Part shown: positions 8,936 to 18,280 of the stretch, piece by piece
Layout: the number at the start of each line of letters is the position of its first letter
Numbering within the stretch: position 1 is the first letter of the stretch
Source of the DNA: Bacteroidales bacterium
GTDB taxonomy: Bacteria > Bacteroidota > Bacteroidia > Bacteroidales > Marinifilaceae
NCBI GenBank assembly: GCA_015061245.1
Contig: SUWY01000015.1
Location: 1-63,026 of the forward strand
Direction of reading: 5' to 3'
DNA: 63,026 nt
The notes under the pieces: generated by a model
What the model saw: the letters and a program-made list of their open reading frames with translations, nothing else
Database searches by the model: none
What the model was told of the DNA's origin: nothing
Made by a program: the position numbers and the translations under genes

Positions 8936-10252
8936 ATGCTAAAGAATATAGTAATATTTTTGGGTGGGTATATTATGTTTGTTGCGGTTATATGGCTTCT
9001 GATTGATATGGTAAATTTTTCAAATGAAGAAGAGTATGCTGCGGAGGTTGAAGGTGTATTAAATCTTGCAATAAAAGAGCATTCAATGAATATTTTTATT
9101 GAAAGTGATGATTATCGTAATTCTGTTTCCGTGTTTCCGGATAGTGTGTTGTCATACCATTTGAATGGTAAAAAGGGGAAGGTTAAGTTGAAGTCGAGAG
9201 GGGAGCATGAAGATATGCAATGTCGTTTGATTTATGATTGTTATGGAATGAACGATAGTATGTATGTTTATAACCTATATGACATTTGTGCACGAATTTT
9301 GAGTGAAAATAATAATCCGAACACAATAACTTTGGCAATTTATAATTCTGATGATTCGTTGATCGCATCATCGAATTCTAAGATTGAACCACATGCATTT
9401 AGTAATATGCTCTGCACGAACAGAGTCTCTTTAGGCTATTATAATGCACATTATATTGTAGCGTATATTAATAAGTTGCCATTTTATGTCGGTATTGAGA
9501 AAATATTGTTATTTATTGTCGCTATATTTGTGTTATATACTTATGCGATGTGTAAATTAATAATCTTAATATGCAATGATAAAAGGCGATTATTATTAAA
9601 AGAAAGACAATTCTCGTATATAAGGCATGAGGTGATTAAACCATTAGCGTCGCTTTCAGACAGGATGGCTATTGCCATTGATGAGAAAGATACTATGCAA
9701 TTTAAGCCATTCAAAAATTGTGTTGACAAGATTATTAACGCTTCAGATACACTTCTTGCAGCAGATTCTGAATTTAATATAGACAGAACGGAGTGTAATG
9801 TTCAAGAGCTAATTCAGTCAGTGATAGAGATATATGGTACTGTATATAGAAATGTGAAATGGAGTGTTAATGTAGATGAGCAGGTGGATAAGCAACTTTT
9901 AGACAAGCGGGTTATGTTGATGGTTATTAGCAATATTATTGATAATGCAATTAAATATAATGACAAAGCTATCCCTGAAATATCGGTATCTTGTGTAGGT
10001 AAAGATAATTTGTTTGAAATGAAAATTACCGATAATGGTCCGGGAATAGAAAAATGCTACTTAAAAAAGATTTTTATATCTTATTTCAGGATTCCAACCA
10101 ATATAAAAAAGATGAAGACAGGTATGGGAATAGGTCTTCCGTTGGCAAAGAAGATTGTTAATGCACATGGAGGAGAAATTTGGGCAGAGAGCGAGTTTGG
10201 TAAAGGATGTTGTATAGTTGTTCAAATACCGATTTTTGATTATGGAATTTGA
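8936..10252 (+). CDS. Sensor histidine kinase
   Basis: 438 aa from 8936; the upstream ATG at 8888 precedes the predicted transcription start. Two membrane segments (about 4-22 and 185-210) enclose a periplasmic sensor region of about 160 residues without a recognised domain. The cytoplasmic part has the H-box His231 in FSYIRHEVIKPLASL, N-box VISNIIDNAIKYND, G1 DNGPGI and G2 TGMGIGLPLAKKI, so it is a complete kinase. It should phosphorylate the OmpR-type regulator at 6852-7535. The intervening divergent NVEALA/propeller pair suggests that the signal involves those exported proteins. Its end overlaps the next gene by 11 bases. Confidence 0.9.
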   Translation: MLKNIVIFLGGYIMFVAVIWLLIDMVNFSNEEEYAAEVEGVLNLAIKEHSMNIFIESDDYRNSVSVFPDSVLSYHLNGKKGKVKLKSRGEHEDMQCRLIYDCYGMNDSMYVYNLYDICARILSENNNPNTITLAIYNSDDSLIASSNSKIEPHAFSNMLCTNRVSLGYYNAHYIVAYINKLPFYVGIEKILLFIVAIFVLYTYAMCKLIILICNDKRRLLLKERQFSYIRHEVIKPLASLSDRMAIAIDEKDTMQFKPFKNCVDKIINASDTLLAADSEFNIDRTECNVQELIQSVIEIYGTVYRNVKWSVNVDEQVDKQLLDKRVMLMVISNIIDNAIKYNDKAIPEISVSCVGKDNLFEMKITDNGPGIEKCYLKKIFISYFRIPTNIKKMKTGMGIGLPLAKKIVNAHGGEIWAESEFGKGCCIVVQIPIFDYGI

Positions 10253-10868
10253 TGAATATATTGATAATCATTGCGATACCGAAAGTTTGGTATTGCAGGA
10301 GTTGACACGTGAAACACATATAAGAACGTTGCGTCCACGTATGTTATCGGGGCGTTTGCAGGGACGTTTCTTGAAAATGTTGTGCCAATTGATTGGTGCA
10401 AAAAGGGTTCTTGAAATAGGAACTTTTACCGGCTATGCAGCAATTTCGATGGCCGAGGCTATGCCTTCCGATGGTAAGGTGATTACCATCGATATTAATG
10501 ATGAGCTTGAGGAGTTGACAACAAAGTTTATTGATAAGAGCGGGTTGAAGGAGCGAGTAGAGTTTTTGATAGGCGATGCCTGTAATATTGTGCCCTCGCT
10601 CAATGAGACATTTGATTTGGTATTTATCGATGCCGATAAACGTAGTTACTCAAAATACTTCGATATTGTTTTCGATTATGTGCGTCCGGGAGGTTTGATA
10701 GTTGCCGACGATGTGCTGTGGAGTGGTAAGGTGTTGGAAGATAAGAGCCACTACGATGCACAAACTCAGGGTATTCTTGATTTTAATGAGAAGATAGTGG
10801 CTGATGACCGTGTGGAGAAGGTTATGTTGCCGGTTCGCCACGGACTTTATCTTATCAGAAAGAGGTGA
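10242..10868 (+). CDS. Class I SAM-dependent O-methyltransferase
   Basis: 208 aa from the ATG at 10242, chosen because the MEFDEYIDNHC start matches the family and the earlier in-frame ATG at 10218 lies deeper in the kinase gene. Catechol O-methyltransferase-like family: SAM-binding motif VLEIGTFTGYAAISMA, acidic turn ITIDIND, FIDADKRSY and ADDVLWSGKV carrying the metal-binding Asp residues. Small-molecule substrate unknown. It overlaps the histidine kinase but otherwise looks like a housekeeping gene. Confidence 0.85.
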   Translation: MEFDEYIDNHCDTESLVLQELTRETHIRTLRPRMLSGRLQGRFLKMLCQLIGAKRVLEIGTFTGYAAISMAEAMPSDGKVITIDINDELEELTTKFIDKSGLKERVEFLIGDACNIVPSLNETFDLVFIDADKRSYSKYFDIVFDYVRPGGLIVADDVLWSGKVLEDKSHYDAQTQGILDFNEKIVADDRVEKVMLPVRHGLYLIRKR

Positions 10869-10946
10869 TTTTTGTGTAGATAAGGCAGAAGAGTTGTCTA
10901 AATGGAAAAAAAGTTGCAATTTTGAAGTTGCAAAATGGATTGAGTT

Positions 10947-11741
10947 ATGAAACAATATTTGGAGTTGCTTGATAGAATTTTAAAGGAGGGTACGGTTAAG
11001 TCTGATCGTACCGGAACCGGTACAAAGAGTGTTTTCGGACATCAGATGCGTTTTGATTTGTCTGAGGGGTTTCCGTTGTTGACAACCAAAAAGTTGCATT
11101 TGAAGTCGATTATTTATGAACTTTTATGGTTCTTGCAGGGCGATACCAATGTTAAGTATCTTCAGGATAATGGAGTGAGAATCTGGAATGAGTGGGCTGA
11201 TGAGAATGGTGATTTAGGTCATATCTATGGTTATCAGTGGCGTTCATGGCCATGTGCCGATGGTTCGCACTTAGATCAGATTTCACAGGTTATTAAGCAG
11301 ATTAAGGAGACTCCTGATTCGCGCCGAATGATTGTAAGTGCTTGGAATGCAGGCGAGATTGATAAAATGGCGCTCCCACCGTGTCATGCCATGTTCCAGT
11401 TCTATGTTGCTGACGGTAAGTTGTCATGCCAATTGTATCAGCGTAGTGCCGATACATTTTTGGGTGTACCGTTTAATATTGCAAGCTATGCTCTTTTGAC
11501 AATGATGATTGCTCAGGTTTGTGGATTACAGCCGGGTACGTTTGTTCATACTCTTGGAGATACTCATATCTATCTAAACCACCTGGAGCAGGTTGAGCTA
11601 CAGTTGACTCGCGAGCCACGTAAGTTGCCAAAAATGAAGATTAATCCCGAAGTTAAGGATATTTTCAGCTTCAAATACGAGGATTTTGAGTTGACAGATT
11701 ATGATCCTCATCCACACATTAAGGGAGCTATTTCTGTTTAG
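10947..11741 (+). CDS. thyA: Thymidylate synthase
   Basis: 264 aa, the normal length of the folate-dependent enzyme that methylates dUMP to dTMP with methylene-tetrahydrofolate. Active-site Cys146 sits in [11 protein letters not shown]; the arginine motif [11 protein letters not shown] and the folate/dUMP loop [19 protein letters not shown] are intact. It lies 18 bases before folA, which recycles the dihydrofolate that ThyA produces, so the two form a pathway operon. Confidence 0.98.
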   Translation: MKQYLELLDRILKEGTVKSDRTGTGTKSVFGHQMRFDLSEGFPLLTTKKLHLKSIIYELLWFLQGDTNVKYLQDNGVRIWNEWADENGDLGHIYGYQWRSWPCADGSHLDQISQVIKQIKETPDSRRMIVSAWNAGEIDKMALPPCHAMFQFYVADGKLSCQLYQRSADTFLGVPFNIASYALLTMMIAQVCGLQPGTFVHTLGDTHIYLNHLEQVELQLTREPRKLPKMKINPEVKDIFSFKYEDFELTDYDPHPHIKGAISV

Positions 11742-11759
11742 GTATAAAGTTTTGATTCT

Positions 11760-12251
11760 ATGAAGATTGCAATAATAGTTGCTGCGTCCGAGAATAATGT
11801 AATTGGCGATGGCAAAGGAATGATATGGCATTTGAGTGCCGATTTAAAACGTTTCAGAGCTTTGACATCGGGACATACCGTTCTTATGGGACGTAAAACA
11901 TACGAGTCAATAGGACGTGCCTTGCCCAAACGCAGAAATATTGTTATAACCAGAAATGCCGAATATGTTGCAGAGGGGTGCGATATTTTTCAATCAATCG
12001 ATTCTGCAATTGATTCGGCACGCTCTATGGGCGAGGATACTCTTTTTATCATTGGTGGTGGAGAGCTGTATCACAGATTGTGGGGGTGTGCTGATTTGTT
12101 GTATTTGACCAGGATTCATGCCAATGCCGATGCATGTGTTACTATTCCCGAGGTGTTGGATTCCGAGTGGGTTGAGGTGCAGCGTGAGTTAGTGCCTGCC
12201 GATGGCGAGACTCCTGCGTATTCGTTTATAGACTACATAAAAAAAGTATGA
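11760..12251 (+). CDS. folA: Dihydrofolate reductase
   Basis: 163 aa of type I chromosomal DHFR: N-terminal strand KIAIIVAASENNVIG, substrate-binding acidic residue Asp28 in WHLSADLKRFR, NADPH motif VLMGRKTYESIG and FIIGGGELY. It reduces dihydrofolate made by the adjacent ThyA. No sign of transfer or damage. Confidence 0.97.
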   Translation: MKIAIIVAASENNVIGDGKGMIWHLSADLKRFRALTSGHTVLMGRKTYESIGRALPKRRNIVITRNAEYVAEGCDIFQSIDSAIDSARSMGEDTLFIIGGGELYHRLWGCADLLYLTRIHANADACVTIPEVLDSEWVEVQRELVPADGETPAYSFIDYIKKV

Positions 12252-12517
12252 AAGCCCATCTCACGACAGACTCTCATACACCAAGCACACAACAATAAAA
12301 CAACAAATCTATAATTAGAATGGAAACTGCTCTTTTGGAGCTCTTTATTCCCTTTTCCGAGTACAAAATTACAACACTTTTTTATAGATTGTTCTGTGTA
12401 ACTCATTTATCTTCAAGAAAATCAACGCAACCGATTGCTTACATCGTTTGCATCTGAATATGCCATATATTTTTCTTAACTTTACGCACGGAAATAAAAA
12501 CACACAATAAAAATAGT
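12252..12517. other. Intergenic region upstream of the beta-galactosidase
   Basis: 266 bases without a supported gene. A near-consensus -7 box TAACTTTA (one mismatch to TAnnTTTG) lies about 40 bases before the beta-galactosidase start, but I see no TTTG at the usual 19-21 bp spacing. No hairpin with a T tract and no RNA gene was recognised. Confidence 0.4.
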
Positions 12518-15500
12518 ATGATTAAATCTATTATCACGTGCGGATTGCTACTCTGTTCGTTGGTGGCAGGTGCACAAACTTTTACCGAGTGGAAGGATCC
12601 TCAGGTTAATCAGATTAACCGTTATCCTATGCACACAAACTATTTTGCATACGAGTCATTCGATGCAGTTAAGAGTGGAAAGAAGAGTTCTGCAAACTAT
12701 TTGACTCTTAATGGTCAGTGGAACTTTAATTGGGTAAATCATCACACTGAGCGTCCTACTGATTTTTGGAAGGTGGATTATAACGATTCAGATTGGACAA
12801 CTATGTCTGTTCCGGGAATGTGGGAGATAAGTGGTTTTGGTGATCCGATTTATGTGAATAATGGTTATGCTTGGGGAGGATATGTTAATGGAATGAACCC
12901 TCCATATCCTGCCGAGAAGAATAATCATGTGGGTTCATACCGTAGAGAGATTGAGGTGCCTGCAGATTGGAAGGGCAAACAGATTATTGCACATTTCGGT
13001 TCTGTAACATCAAATATCTATTTGTGGGTAAATGGTAAGTTCGTTGGTTATAGCGAGGATAGTAAGTTGGCTGCTGAGTTTGATTTGACCAAATATTTGA
13101 AGCCAGGAGCCAAGAACTTGATTGCTTTCCAGGTGTTCCGTTGGTGCGATGGAACCTATTTGGAGGATCAAGACTTTTTCCGCCACAGCGGAGTGGGTCG
13201 TGATTGCTATTTGTATGCAAGAAACAAACGCCAGATTCGAGACATTAGAGTTACACCCGATTTGGATGGTCAATATGTTAATGGAACTCTTAATGTTGAT
13301 ATGAATGTGATAGGTGGTGGTACTGTTAATTTAAAACTTGTCGATGCGGCGGGAAATGTTGTGACCGAGAAGAGCGTTGCTGGCCCCGGTAAGGTAACTT
13401 GTACATTGGAGGTTGAGAATCCTGCGAAGTGGACAGCCGAGACCCCTAATCTATACACTTTATATGCAACTCTTGCCGATGGAAGCAGAGTATGGGAGGT
13501 TATCCCTGTTAAGGTTGGTTTTAGAAAGATTGAGATTAAAAATGCTCAGTTATTGGTTAATGGCCAACCGGTATTGATTAAGGGAGTTAATCGTCATGAG
13601 ATAGATCCTGTAGGTGGTTATATCTTTAATCATGATCGTAGAATGGTTGATGTTCAGGTATTGAAAGAGTTTAACTTCAATGCTGTCAGAACATGCCACT
13701 ATCCTGCAGATCCTGAGTGGTTGGCACTTTGTGATGAGTATGGATTCTATGTAGTTTGCGAGGCAAATATAGAGTCGCATGGATTAGGTTACGGAGAGCG
13801 TACTTTGGCGAAAGAGCCTACATATAACTTGGCTCACCTTGAAAGAAATCAGAGAAATGTTCAGGCTAACTGGAACCATCCATCGGTGATTATATGGTCT
13901 TTGGGTAATGAGGCCGGTTTTGGTCAAAACTTTATTGATTGTTACAATTGGATTAAGGCCGAGGATAAGTCGCGTCCCGTACAGTATGAGCAGACTCATC
14001 AGCTTGCCGAGACCGATATTGTTTGCCCTATGTATGCCGGATATGAGTGGTGTGAGCGTTATGCAACAAACAACGATCCTCGCCCATTGATTCAATGTGA
14101 GTATGCTCATGCCATGGGTAACTCTATGGGAGGATTCAAAGAGTATTGGGATATGATTCGTAAGTATCCTAAGTATCAGGGTGGTTTCATTTGGGACTTT
14201 GCCGATCAAGCTGTTTTGTGGGAGAAAGATGGTGTTAAGTTCTATGCTTACGGTGGTGATTTCAATGAGTTCGATGCCAGTGATCAGAACTTCTGTGCCA
14301 ACGGTGTGTTTAATGCAAAGCGCGAGCCAAATCCGCATGCGTACGAGGTGAAGTACTACTATCAAAACATTTGGGCTACTCCAATTGATTTGAATAGCGG
14401 AAAGATTGAGGTTTACAACGAGAACTTCTTTGTTGATCTATCGGATTACTACATGGAGTGGGAGTTGGCTGCCGATGGTAAGCCGTTTCAAAGCGGTAGA
14501 GTGGATGAGTTAAATGTGGCTCCACAGCAAAAGGCTCAGATTACTTTGAATTATAATCTTGATAAGGTGGCAGATTGTGTAGGTGATTTGTATTTGAATA
14601 TCTATTTCAAGACAAAGAGTGAAATAGGTGTACTTCCTGCAAGATTCGAGGTTGCCAAGGCTCAGATGGCAATTCGTGAGCGACCGGTCATTGAGTACCC
14701 GGTAGTAAATTGTGAAACTCTTATCGATATGACAATCGATAACAGTGGTAATAATTTGGTTGTAAATGGAGAGCACTTCTCGCTATCTTTCGATAAGAAG
14801 GATGGATTTATCAATAACTATGAGGTTTATGGCAAACAGGTTATTGCCAATGAGTCAAAGTTGATTCCTAACTTCTGGCGTGCAAATACAGATAATGATT
14901 ATGGTGCAAATTTGCAGCGCAAGCAGATGGTATGGGAGAATCCTGAGTTTGAGTTGAAAGCATTTGATAGTAAGGTGTTGGATAATGGAACAATTGGCGT
15001 TACTGTTACATATAATGTGCCAAGAGTGAAGGGAACTTTGACCTTGACATATAATATTGCAAATACCGGTACTATTGAGGTTAAGGAGAGTTTCGATGCT
15101 ACCGAAGGAGAGGAGATTGCCAATATGTTCCGTTTCGGTATGCGTGTTGCTATTCCTGGCTCGTTCTGTAATGTTGAGTATATGGGGCGTGGTCCGATAG
15201 AGAACTACTCTGATCGTAATAGCAATACTTTTGTTGGTAGATATTCATCTTCAGTGGATGAGCAGTTCTATGGTTATATTCGTCCACAAGAGGCCGGTAA
15301 TAAGACTGATTTGCGTTGGATGACTCTATCTGATGCAGGAAGAGTATCGTTGACTATTATTGCTCCAGAACTCTTCTCGGCATCGGCATTGCCATATCCT
15401 CAAGAGGCTATTCACGATGGAATGCGTAAGCAGCAAAGCCATCCTGAGTTCCTTGAGAAAGATGGAAATACCTATCTATGTATCGATAAGGCTCAACAGG

Positions 15501-15613
15501 GATTGGCATGCGTAAATAGCTGGGGTGCAGTCCCACTTCCTCAATACACATTGCCATACGGAGATTATGAATTTACATTTGTAATTGTTCCTAACTTGGA
15601 TATTTATCGTTGA
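12518..15613 (+). CDS. Secreted GH2 beta-galactosidase (LacZ-like)
   Basis: 1031 aa with a signal peptide (MIKSIITCGLLLCSLVAGAQ), so it acts outside the cytoplasm, unlike E. coli LacZ. Domain order is that of GH2 long enzymes: sugar-binding jelly roll (about 60-230), immunoglobulin-like domain (230-340), TIM barrel (340-630), and C-terminal beta-small chain domain to 1030. Acid/base Glu465 is in IWSLGNEAGFG and nucleophile Glu528 in IQCEYAHAMGNSMGG. It would release terminal beta-galactose from diet or host glycans. No SusC/D pair or sugar regulator lies nearby, so it is not part of a classical polysaccharide locus here. Confidence 0.93.
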   Translation: MIKSIITCGLLLCSLVAGAQTFTEWKDPQVNQINRYPMHTNYFAYESFDAVKSGKKSSANYLTLNGQWNFNWVNHHTERPTDFWKVDYNDSDWTTMSVPGMWEISGFGDPIYVNNGYAWGGYVNGMNPPYPAEKNNHVGSYRREIEVPADWKGKQIIAHFGSVTSNIYLWVNGKFVGYSEDSKLAAEFDLTKYLKPGAKNLIAFQVFRWCDGTYLEDQDFFRHSGVGRDCYLYARNKRQIRDIRVTPDLDGQYVNGTLNVDMNVIGGGTVNLKLVDAAGNVVTEKSVAGPGKVTCTLEVENPAKWTAETPNLYTLYATLADGSRVWEVIPVKVGFRKIEIKNAQLLVNGQPVLIKGVNRHEIDPVGGYIFNHDRRMVDVQVLKEFNFNAVRTCHYPADPEWLALCDEYGFYVVCEANIESHGLGYGERTLAKEPTYNLAHLERNQRNVQANWNHPSVIIWSLGNEAGFGQNFIDCYNWIKAEDKSRPVQYEQTHQLAETDIVCPMYAGYEWCERYATNNDPRPLIQCEYAHAMGNSMGGFKEYWDMIRKYPKYQGGFIWDFADQAVLWEKDGVKFYAYGGDFNEFDASDQNFCANGVFNAKREPNPHAYEVKYYYQNIWATPIDLNSGKIEVYNENFFVDLSDYYMEWELAADGKPFQSGRVDELNVAPQQKAQITLNYNLDKVADCVGDLYLNIYFKTKSEIGVLPARFEVAKAQMAIRERPVIEYPVVNCETLIDMTIDNSGNNLVVNGEHFSLSFDKKDGFINNYEVYGKQVIANESKLIPNFWRANTDNDYGANLQRKQMVWENPEFELKAFDSKVLDNGTIGVTVTYNVPRVKGTLTLTYNIANTGTIEVKESFDATEGEEIANMFRFGMRVAIPGSFCNVEYMGRGPIENYSDRNSNTFVGRYSSSVDEQFYGYIRPQEAGNKTDLRWMTLSDAGRVSLTIIAPELFSASALPYPQEAIHDGMRKQQSHPEFLEKDGNTYLCIDKAQQGLACVNSWGAVPLPQYTLPYGDYEFTFVIVPNLDIYR

Positions 15614-15621
15614 TACTGCAA

Positions 15622-17475
15622 ATGAGATTGCTGGTTATAATACTATTTATTATAACTCTTCTCTCATGTGAAGGAGATAATGAGGGTGTTAAAGAGATTG
15701 TTCCGGGCGGTGTTCCGGAACAATCTGTTACACCTAATCCTTTGCTTCCTACTACCGATTCTATTCAAAATGATACCTTGTTTTATGTAACAAACGATAA
15801 TAAGCCTATTGCTCTTTTCAATAATGGGGCTTTTAATGCCAATGTTGTTGCCAATGTTGTTGAGAATGGGGTAGGAATGTTAATTTTTGATTCAAAATTG
15901 GTTAGAATTGAGAAATTGGCGTTTGCCTCAATTGAAAATTTGACAGATATTATAATTCCATCTTCTGTCTCTTTTGTTGGCGAGGGACTATTTAGTGGAT
16001 GTACTAATTTGTCTTCAATAAGAGTTGAGGATGAAAATCAATTATACTCTAGTTGTAATGGAGCAAATGTCATTGTCGATATTGTTAATAATAAGTTAGT
16101 TGCAGGATGTAATACTTCTGTTATTCCAGATTTTATTGATACAATAGGGGTGGGCTCTTTTTCAGGCTCAAGAATTCGAGAAATACTACTTCCGAAAAGT
16201 GTTAAGTGTATAGAACAGGAAGCTTTTGCCTATTGTGATGAATTATCTAGTGTGATTATTTCCGATTCTTTGACTACCATTTCCGAGAACTCATTTTATG
16301 GCTGTTCTTTGACAGAGATAATTTTACCTCATAGTATAAAGAGTATTGGATCCGGGGCATTCGCATATAATAATCTGGCAAAGATGTATATTCAAGTCTC
16401 TCCGCCCCCTTTGGTTGATGGTAATATTTTTGTTGGAAATAGTAACTTGCAACATATATATGTTCCCGAGTCATGGCTGGATGTGTATAAAGAGAATAAT
16501 TATTGGATTGGTTATGCTGATTTGATTTATGGACATAAATTCTCTGATTTGGATATTGAGCCCCCATTTAATCCCAATGCTCCAAAGGTTACTAAATTAT
16601 ACTATACCACTGTAGATGGATTGCCGGTTGTGCCAACATATAATTCAAACTTTGCGAATGCACCGTTAATATCTCATACATATGATAGCGTTGGTTGTAT
16701 GACCTTTGAGGGTGCTTTAACGGAAATTGGTTTTGCTGCATTTGTAGAGTGTCACAATATAAAAACAGTAGAGATTCCTGAATCCGTTGTGGAATTAGCG
16801 TCCCAGGCTTTTCACTATTGTCATGGTTTAGAGGAGTTCAGAGTTCCGGCGGGGGTGAAGAGTATGGGTACCAATGTGGTAACTGCCTGCAGGAATTTGA
16901 AGAGAATAGTTGTTGATGAGGATAATAAATACTTTGATAGCCGTGGTGATTGTAACGCAATAATCAATTCTCAAACCAATACTCTTATTTGTGCTTGCAA
17001 GAATACCGTGATTCCAGAAGGTGTGGTTAAAATTGATAGAGGGGCTTTTCAATCTTTACCGGGTTTATATGAAATAGATATTCCAGAGGGCGTTAAAGAG
17101 ATTGGACTTCAGGCATTTATTTTGTGTGTAAATTTGTCAAAGATAAATTTACCACAAACGCTCGAGGTTATTGTTGAGGGAGCTTTTGGCCATCTCGCAA
17201 TAGAAGAGATTACCCTGCCTGCCTCTCTAAAAACTATAGGAAGAGGTGCTTTTGAGGATTGTTCGAAGTTAAGAACAGTATATTGTATGGGTAAAACTCC
17301 TCCTGAATTACAAGGTGATGACGTTTTTGCTAATACTGCGCTCGAGGTTGTATATGTTCCTGAGGAATCTATATATTTGTATCGTGGAGCTCCGGGGTGG
17401 TCACAATTTAAATGTCTTCCGGCTTATAGCGCCAACGAGAGTGCGACCATAACCAGATCTCAGGTTGCTCCTTAA
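15622..17475 (+). CDS. BspA-type leucine-rich-repeat lipoprotein
   Basis: 617 aa from the ATG at 15622. The signal peptide MRLLVIILFIITLLSC ends in a lipobox. Two blocks of LRR_5 repeats (about 90-290 and 345-590) show the repeating pattern of I..SAF..C.NL..I.IP..V..IG, as in IIPSSVSFVGEGLFSGCTNL and PEGVVKIDRGAFQSLPGL. BspA-like proteins of Bacteroidales bind host matrix or other cells at the surface. It begins 8 bases after the beta-galactosidase stop, so the two may be co-transcribed. Its last 68 bases overlap the convergent acyltransferase gene. Confidence 0.85.
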   Translation: MRLLVIILFIITLLSCEGDNEGVKEIVPGGVPEQSVTPNPLLPTTDSIQNDTLFYVTNDNKPIALFNNGAFNANVVANVVENGVGMLIFDSKLVRIEKLAFASIENLTDIIIPSSVSFVGEGLFSGCTNLSSIRVEDENQLYSSCNGANVIVDIVNNKLVAGCNTSVIPDFIDTIGVGSFSGSRIREILLPKSVKCIEQEAFAYCDELSSVIISDSLTTISENSFYGCSLTEIILPHSIKSIGSGAFAYNNLAKMYIQVSPPPLVDGNIFVGNSNLQHIYVPESWLDVYKENNYWIGYADLIYGHKFSDLDIEPPFNPNAPKVTKLYYTTVDGLPVVPTYNSNFANAPLISHTYDSVGCMTFEGALTEIGFAAFVECHNIKTVEIPESVVELASQAFHYCHGLEEFRVPAGVKSMGTNVVTACRNLKRIVVDEDNKYFDSRGDCNAIINSQTNTLICACKNTVIPEGVVKIDRGAFQSLPGLYEIDIPEGVKEIGLQAFILCVNLSKINLPQTLEVIVEGAFGHLAIEEITLPASLKTIGRGAFEDCSKLRTVYCMGKTPPELQGDDVFANTALEVVYVPEESIYLYRGAPGWSQFKCLPAYSANESATITRSQVAP

Positions 17476-18280
17476 TGTTCTCTTCAAGTAATTCGGTGAA
17501 ACGTTTGGTTATTGGATACTCCTCCGAAGTACAATTGCTCTTTTCGATATTGATAAAGGTTATTTCGTAGTGTCCTCGTTTAGGCATTCGTGTGTGTATG
17601 TATAGAGGTACTAAGTCAAACATTTCAACCATCTTTTCTGCTCCTGGAAATACGGCTGTTGGTTGATTCATAAAGGTGGTCCATACGTGCGATGTCGATT
17701 TTTTGGGGCGTTGGTCTGCAATAAATGCAAGGAATGGAATCTTTCCATCTCTCTTTGACTTGATAACCTTTCTTAGCATCTCTTTCTTGTGCATAGGCGA
17801 AGCTCCAAAATGTGAACGTATCTCTATCATCATTTTGTCGAACATTGCGTTGTGAAGAGTTTTATAGAGTGGCATGAAGGCAATGTTCTCATTGAAGAAC
17901 AGACCAAATGCAGTGTCCCACTCCCAATTACCCATGTGTCCACCAATTACCATAACTCCTTGCCCATTATCGCAATATGATGTAGCTAACTCTTTGTTCG
18001 TAAATATGATACGTTTTTTTATGTCAGATTCTGACATGTGCCAAAGCTTTATTATTTCAACAAAGGTATCGCACAGATGTCTATAAAATTTGTGTTCTAT
18101 TTTTTTTATCTCTTTGGCATTTTTCTCCGGAAATGAGTTTCTCAGATTTATTCTGACTATCTTTCTTCGGTAACGGATAATTCCATATAGGAAGAGGTAC
18201 ATAATGTCAGATATCATGTACATAAACCATAGAGGCAGATAGCTTATCAGCCATAAGAATCCGTATGCTATTTTACCCAT
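17408..18280 (-). CDS. Lipid A biosynthesis acyltransferase (LpxL/HtrB family)
   Basis: 290 aa from the ATG at 18280; the longer frame would run 63 bases further into the upstream kinase gene. The catalytic HX4E/D motif is visible as GGHMGNWEW (about 119-127), following an N-terminal membrane anchor (4-40). ADQRP at about 192 is also conserved in the family. It would add a secondary acyl chain to lipid A at the inner membrane. Its start overlaps the ROK kinase stop by 8 bases, and its C-terminal 68 bases run antisense to the LRR gene. Confidence 0.88.
   Translation of the reverse strand: MGKIAYGFLWLISYLPLWFMYMISDIMYLFLYGIIRYRRKIVRINLRNSFPEKNAKEIKKIEHKFYRHLCDTFVEIIKLWHMSESDIKKRIIFTNKELATSYCDNGQGVMVIGGHMGNWEWDTAFGLFFNENIAFMPLYKTLHNAMFDKMMIEIRSHFGASPMHKKEMLRKVIKSKRDGKIPFLAFIADQRPKKSTSHVWTTFMNQPTAVFPGAEKMVEMFDLVPLYIHTRMPKRGHYEITFINIEKSNCTSEEYPITKRFTELLEENIKEQPEIWLWSHSRWRYKPEDI

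Noticed and set aside
13784-14365. 193-aa minus-strand frame inside the beta-galactosidase gene
   Set aside because: A shadow frame in a strongly conserved GH2 catalytic domain.
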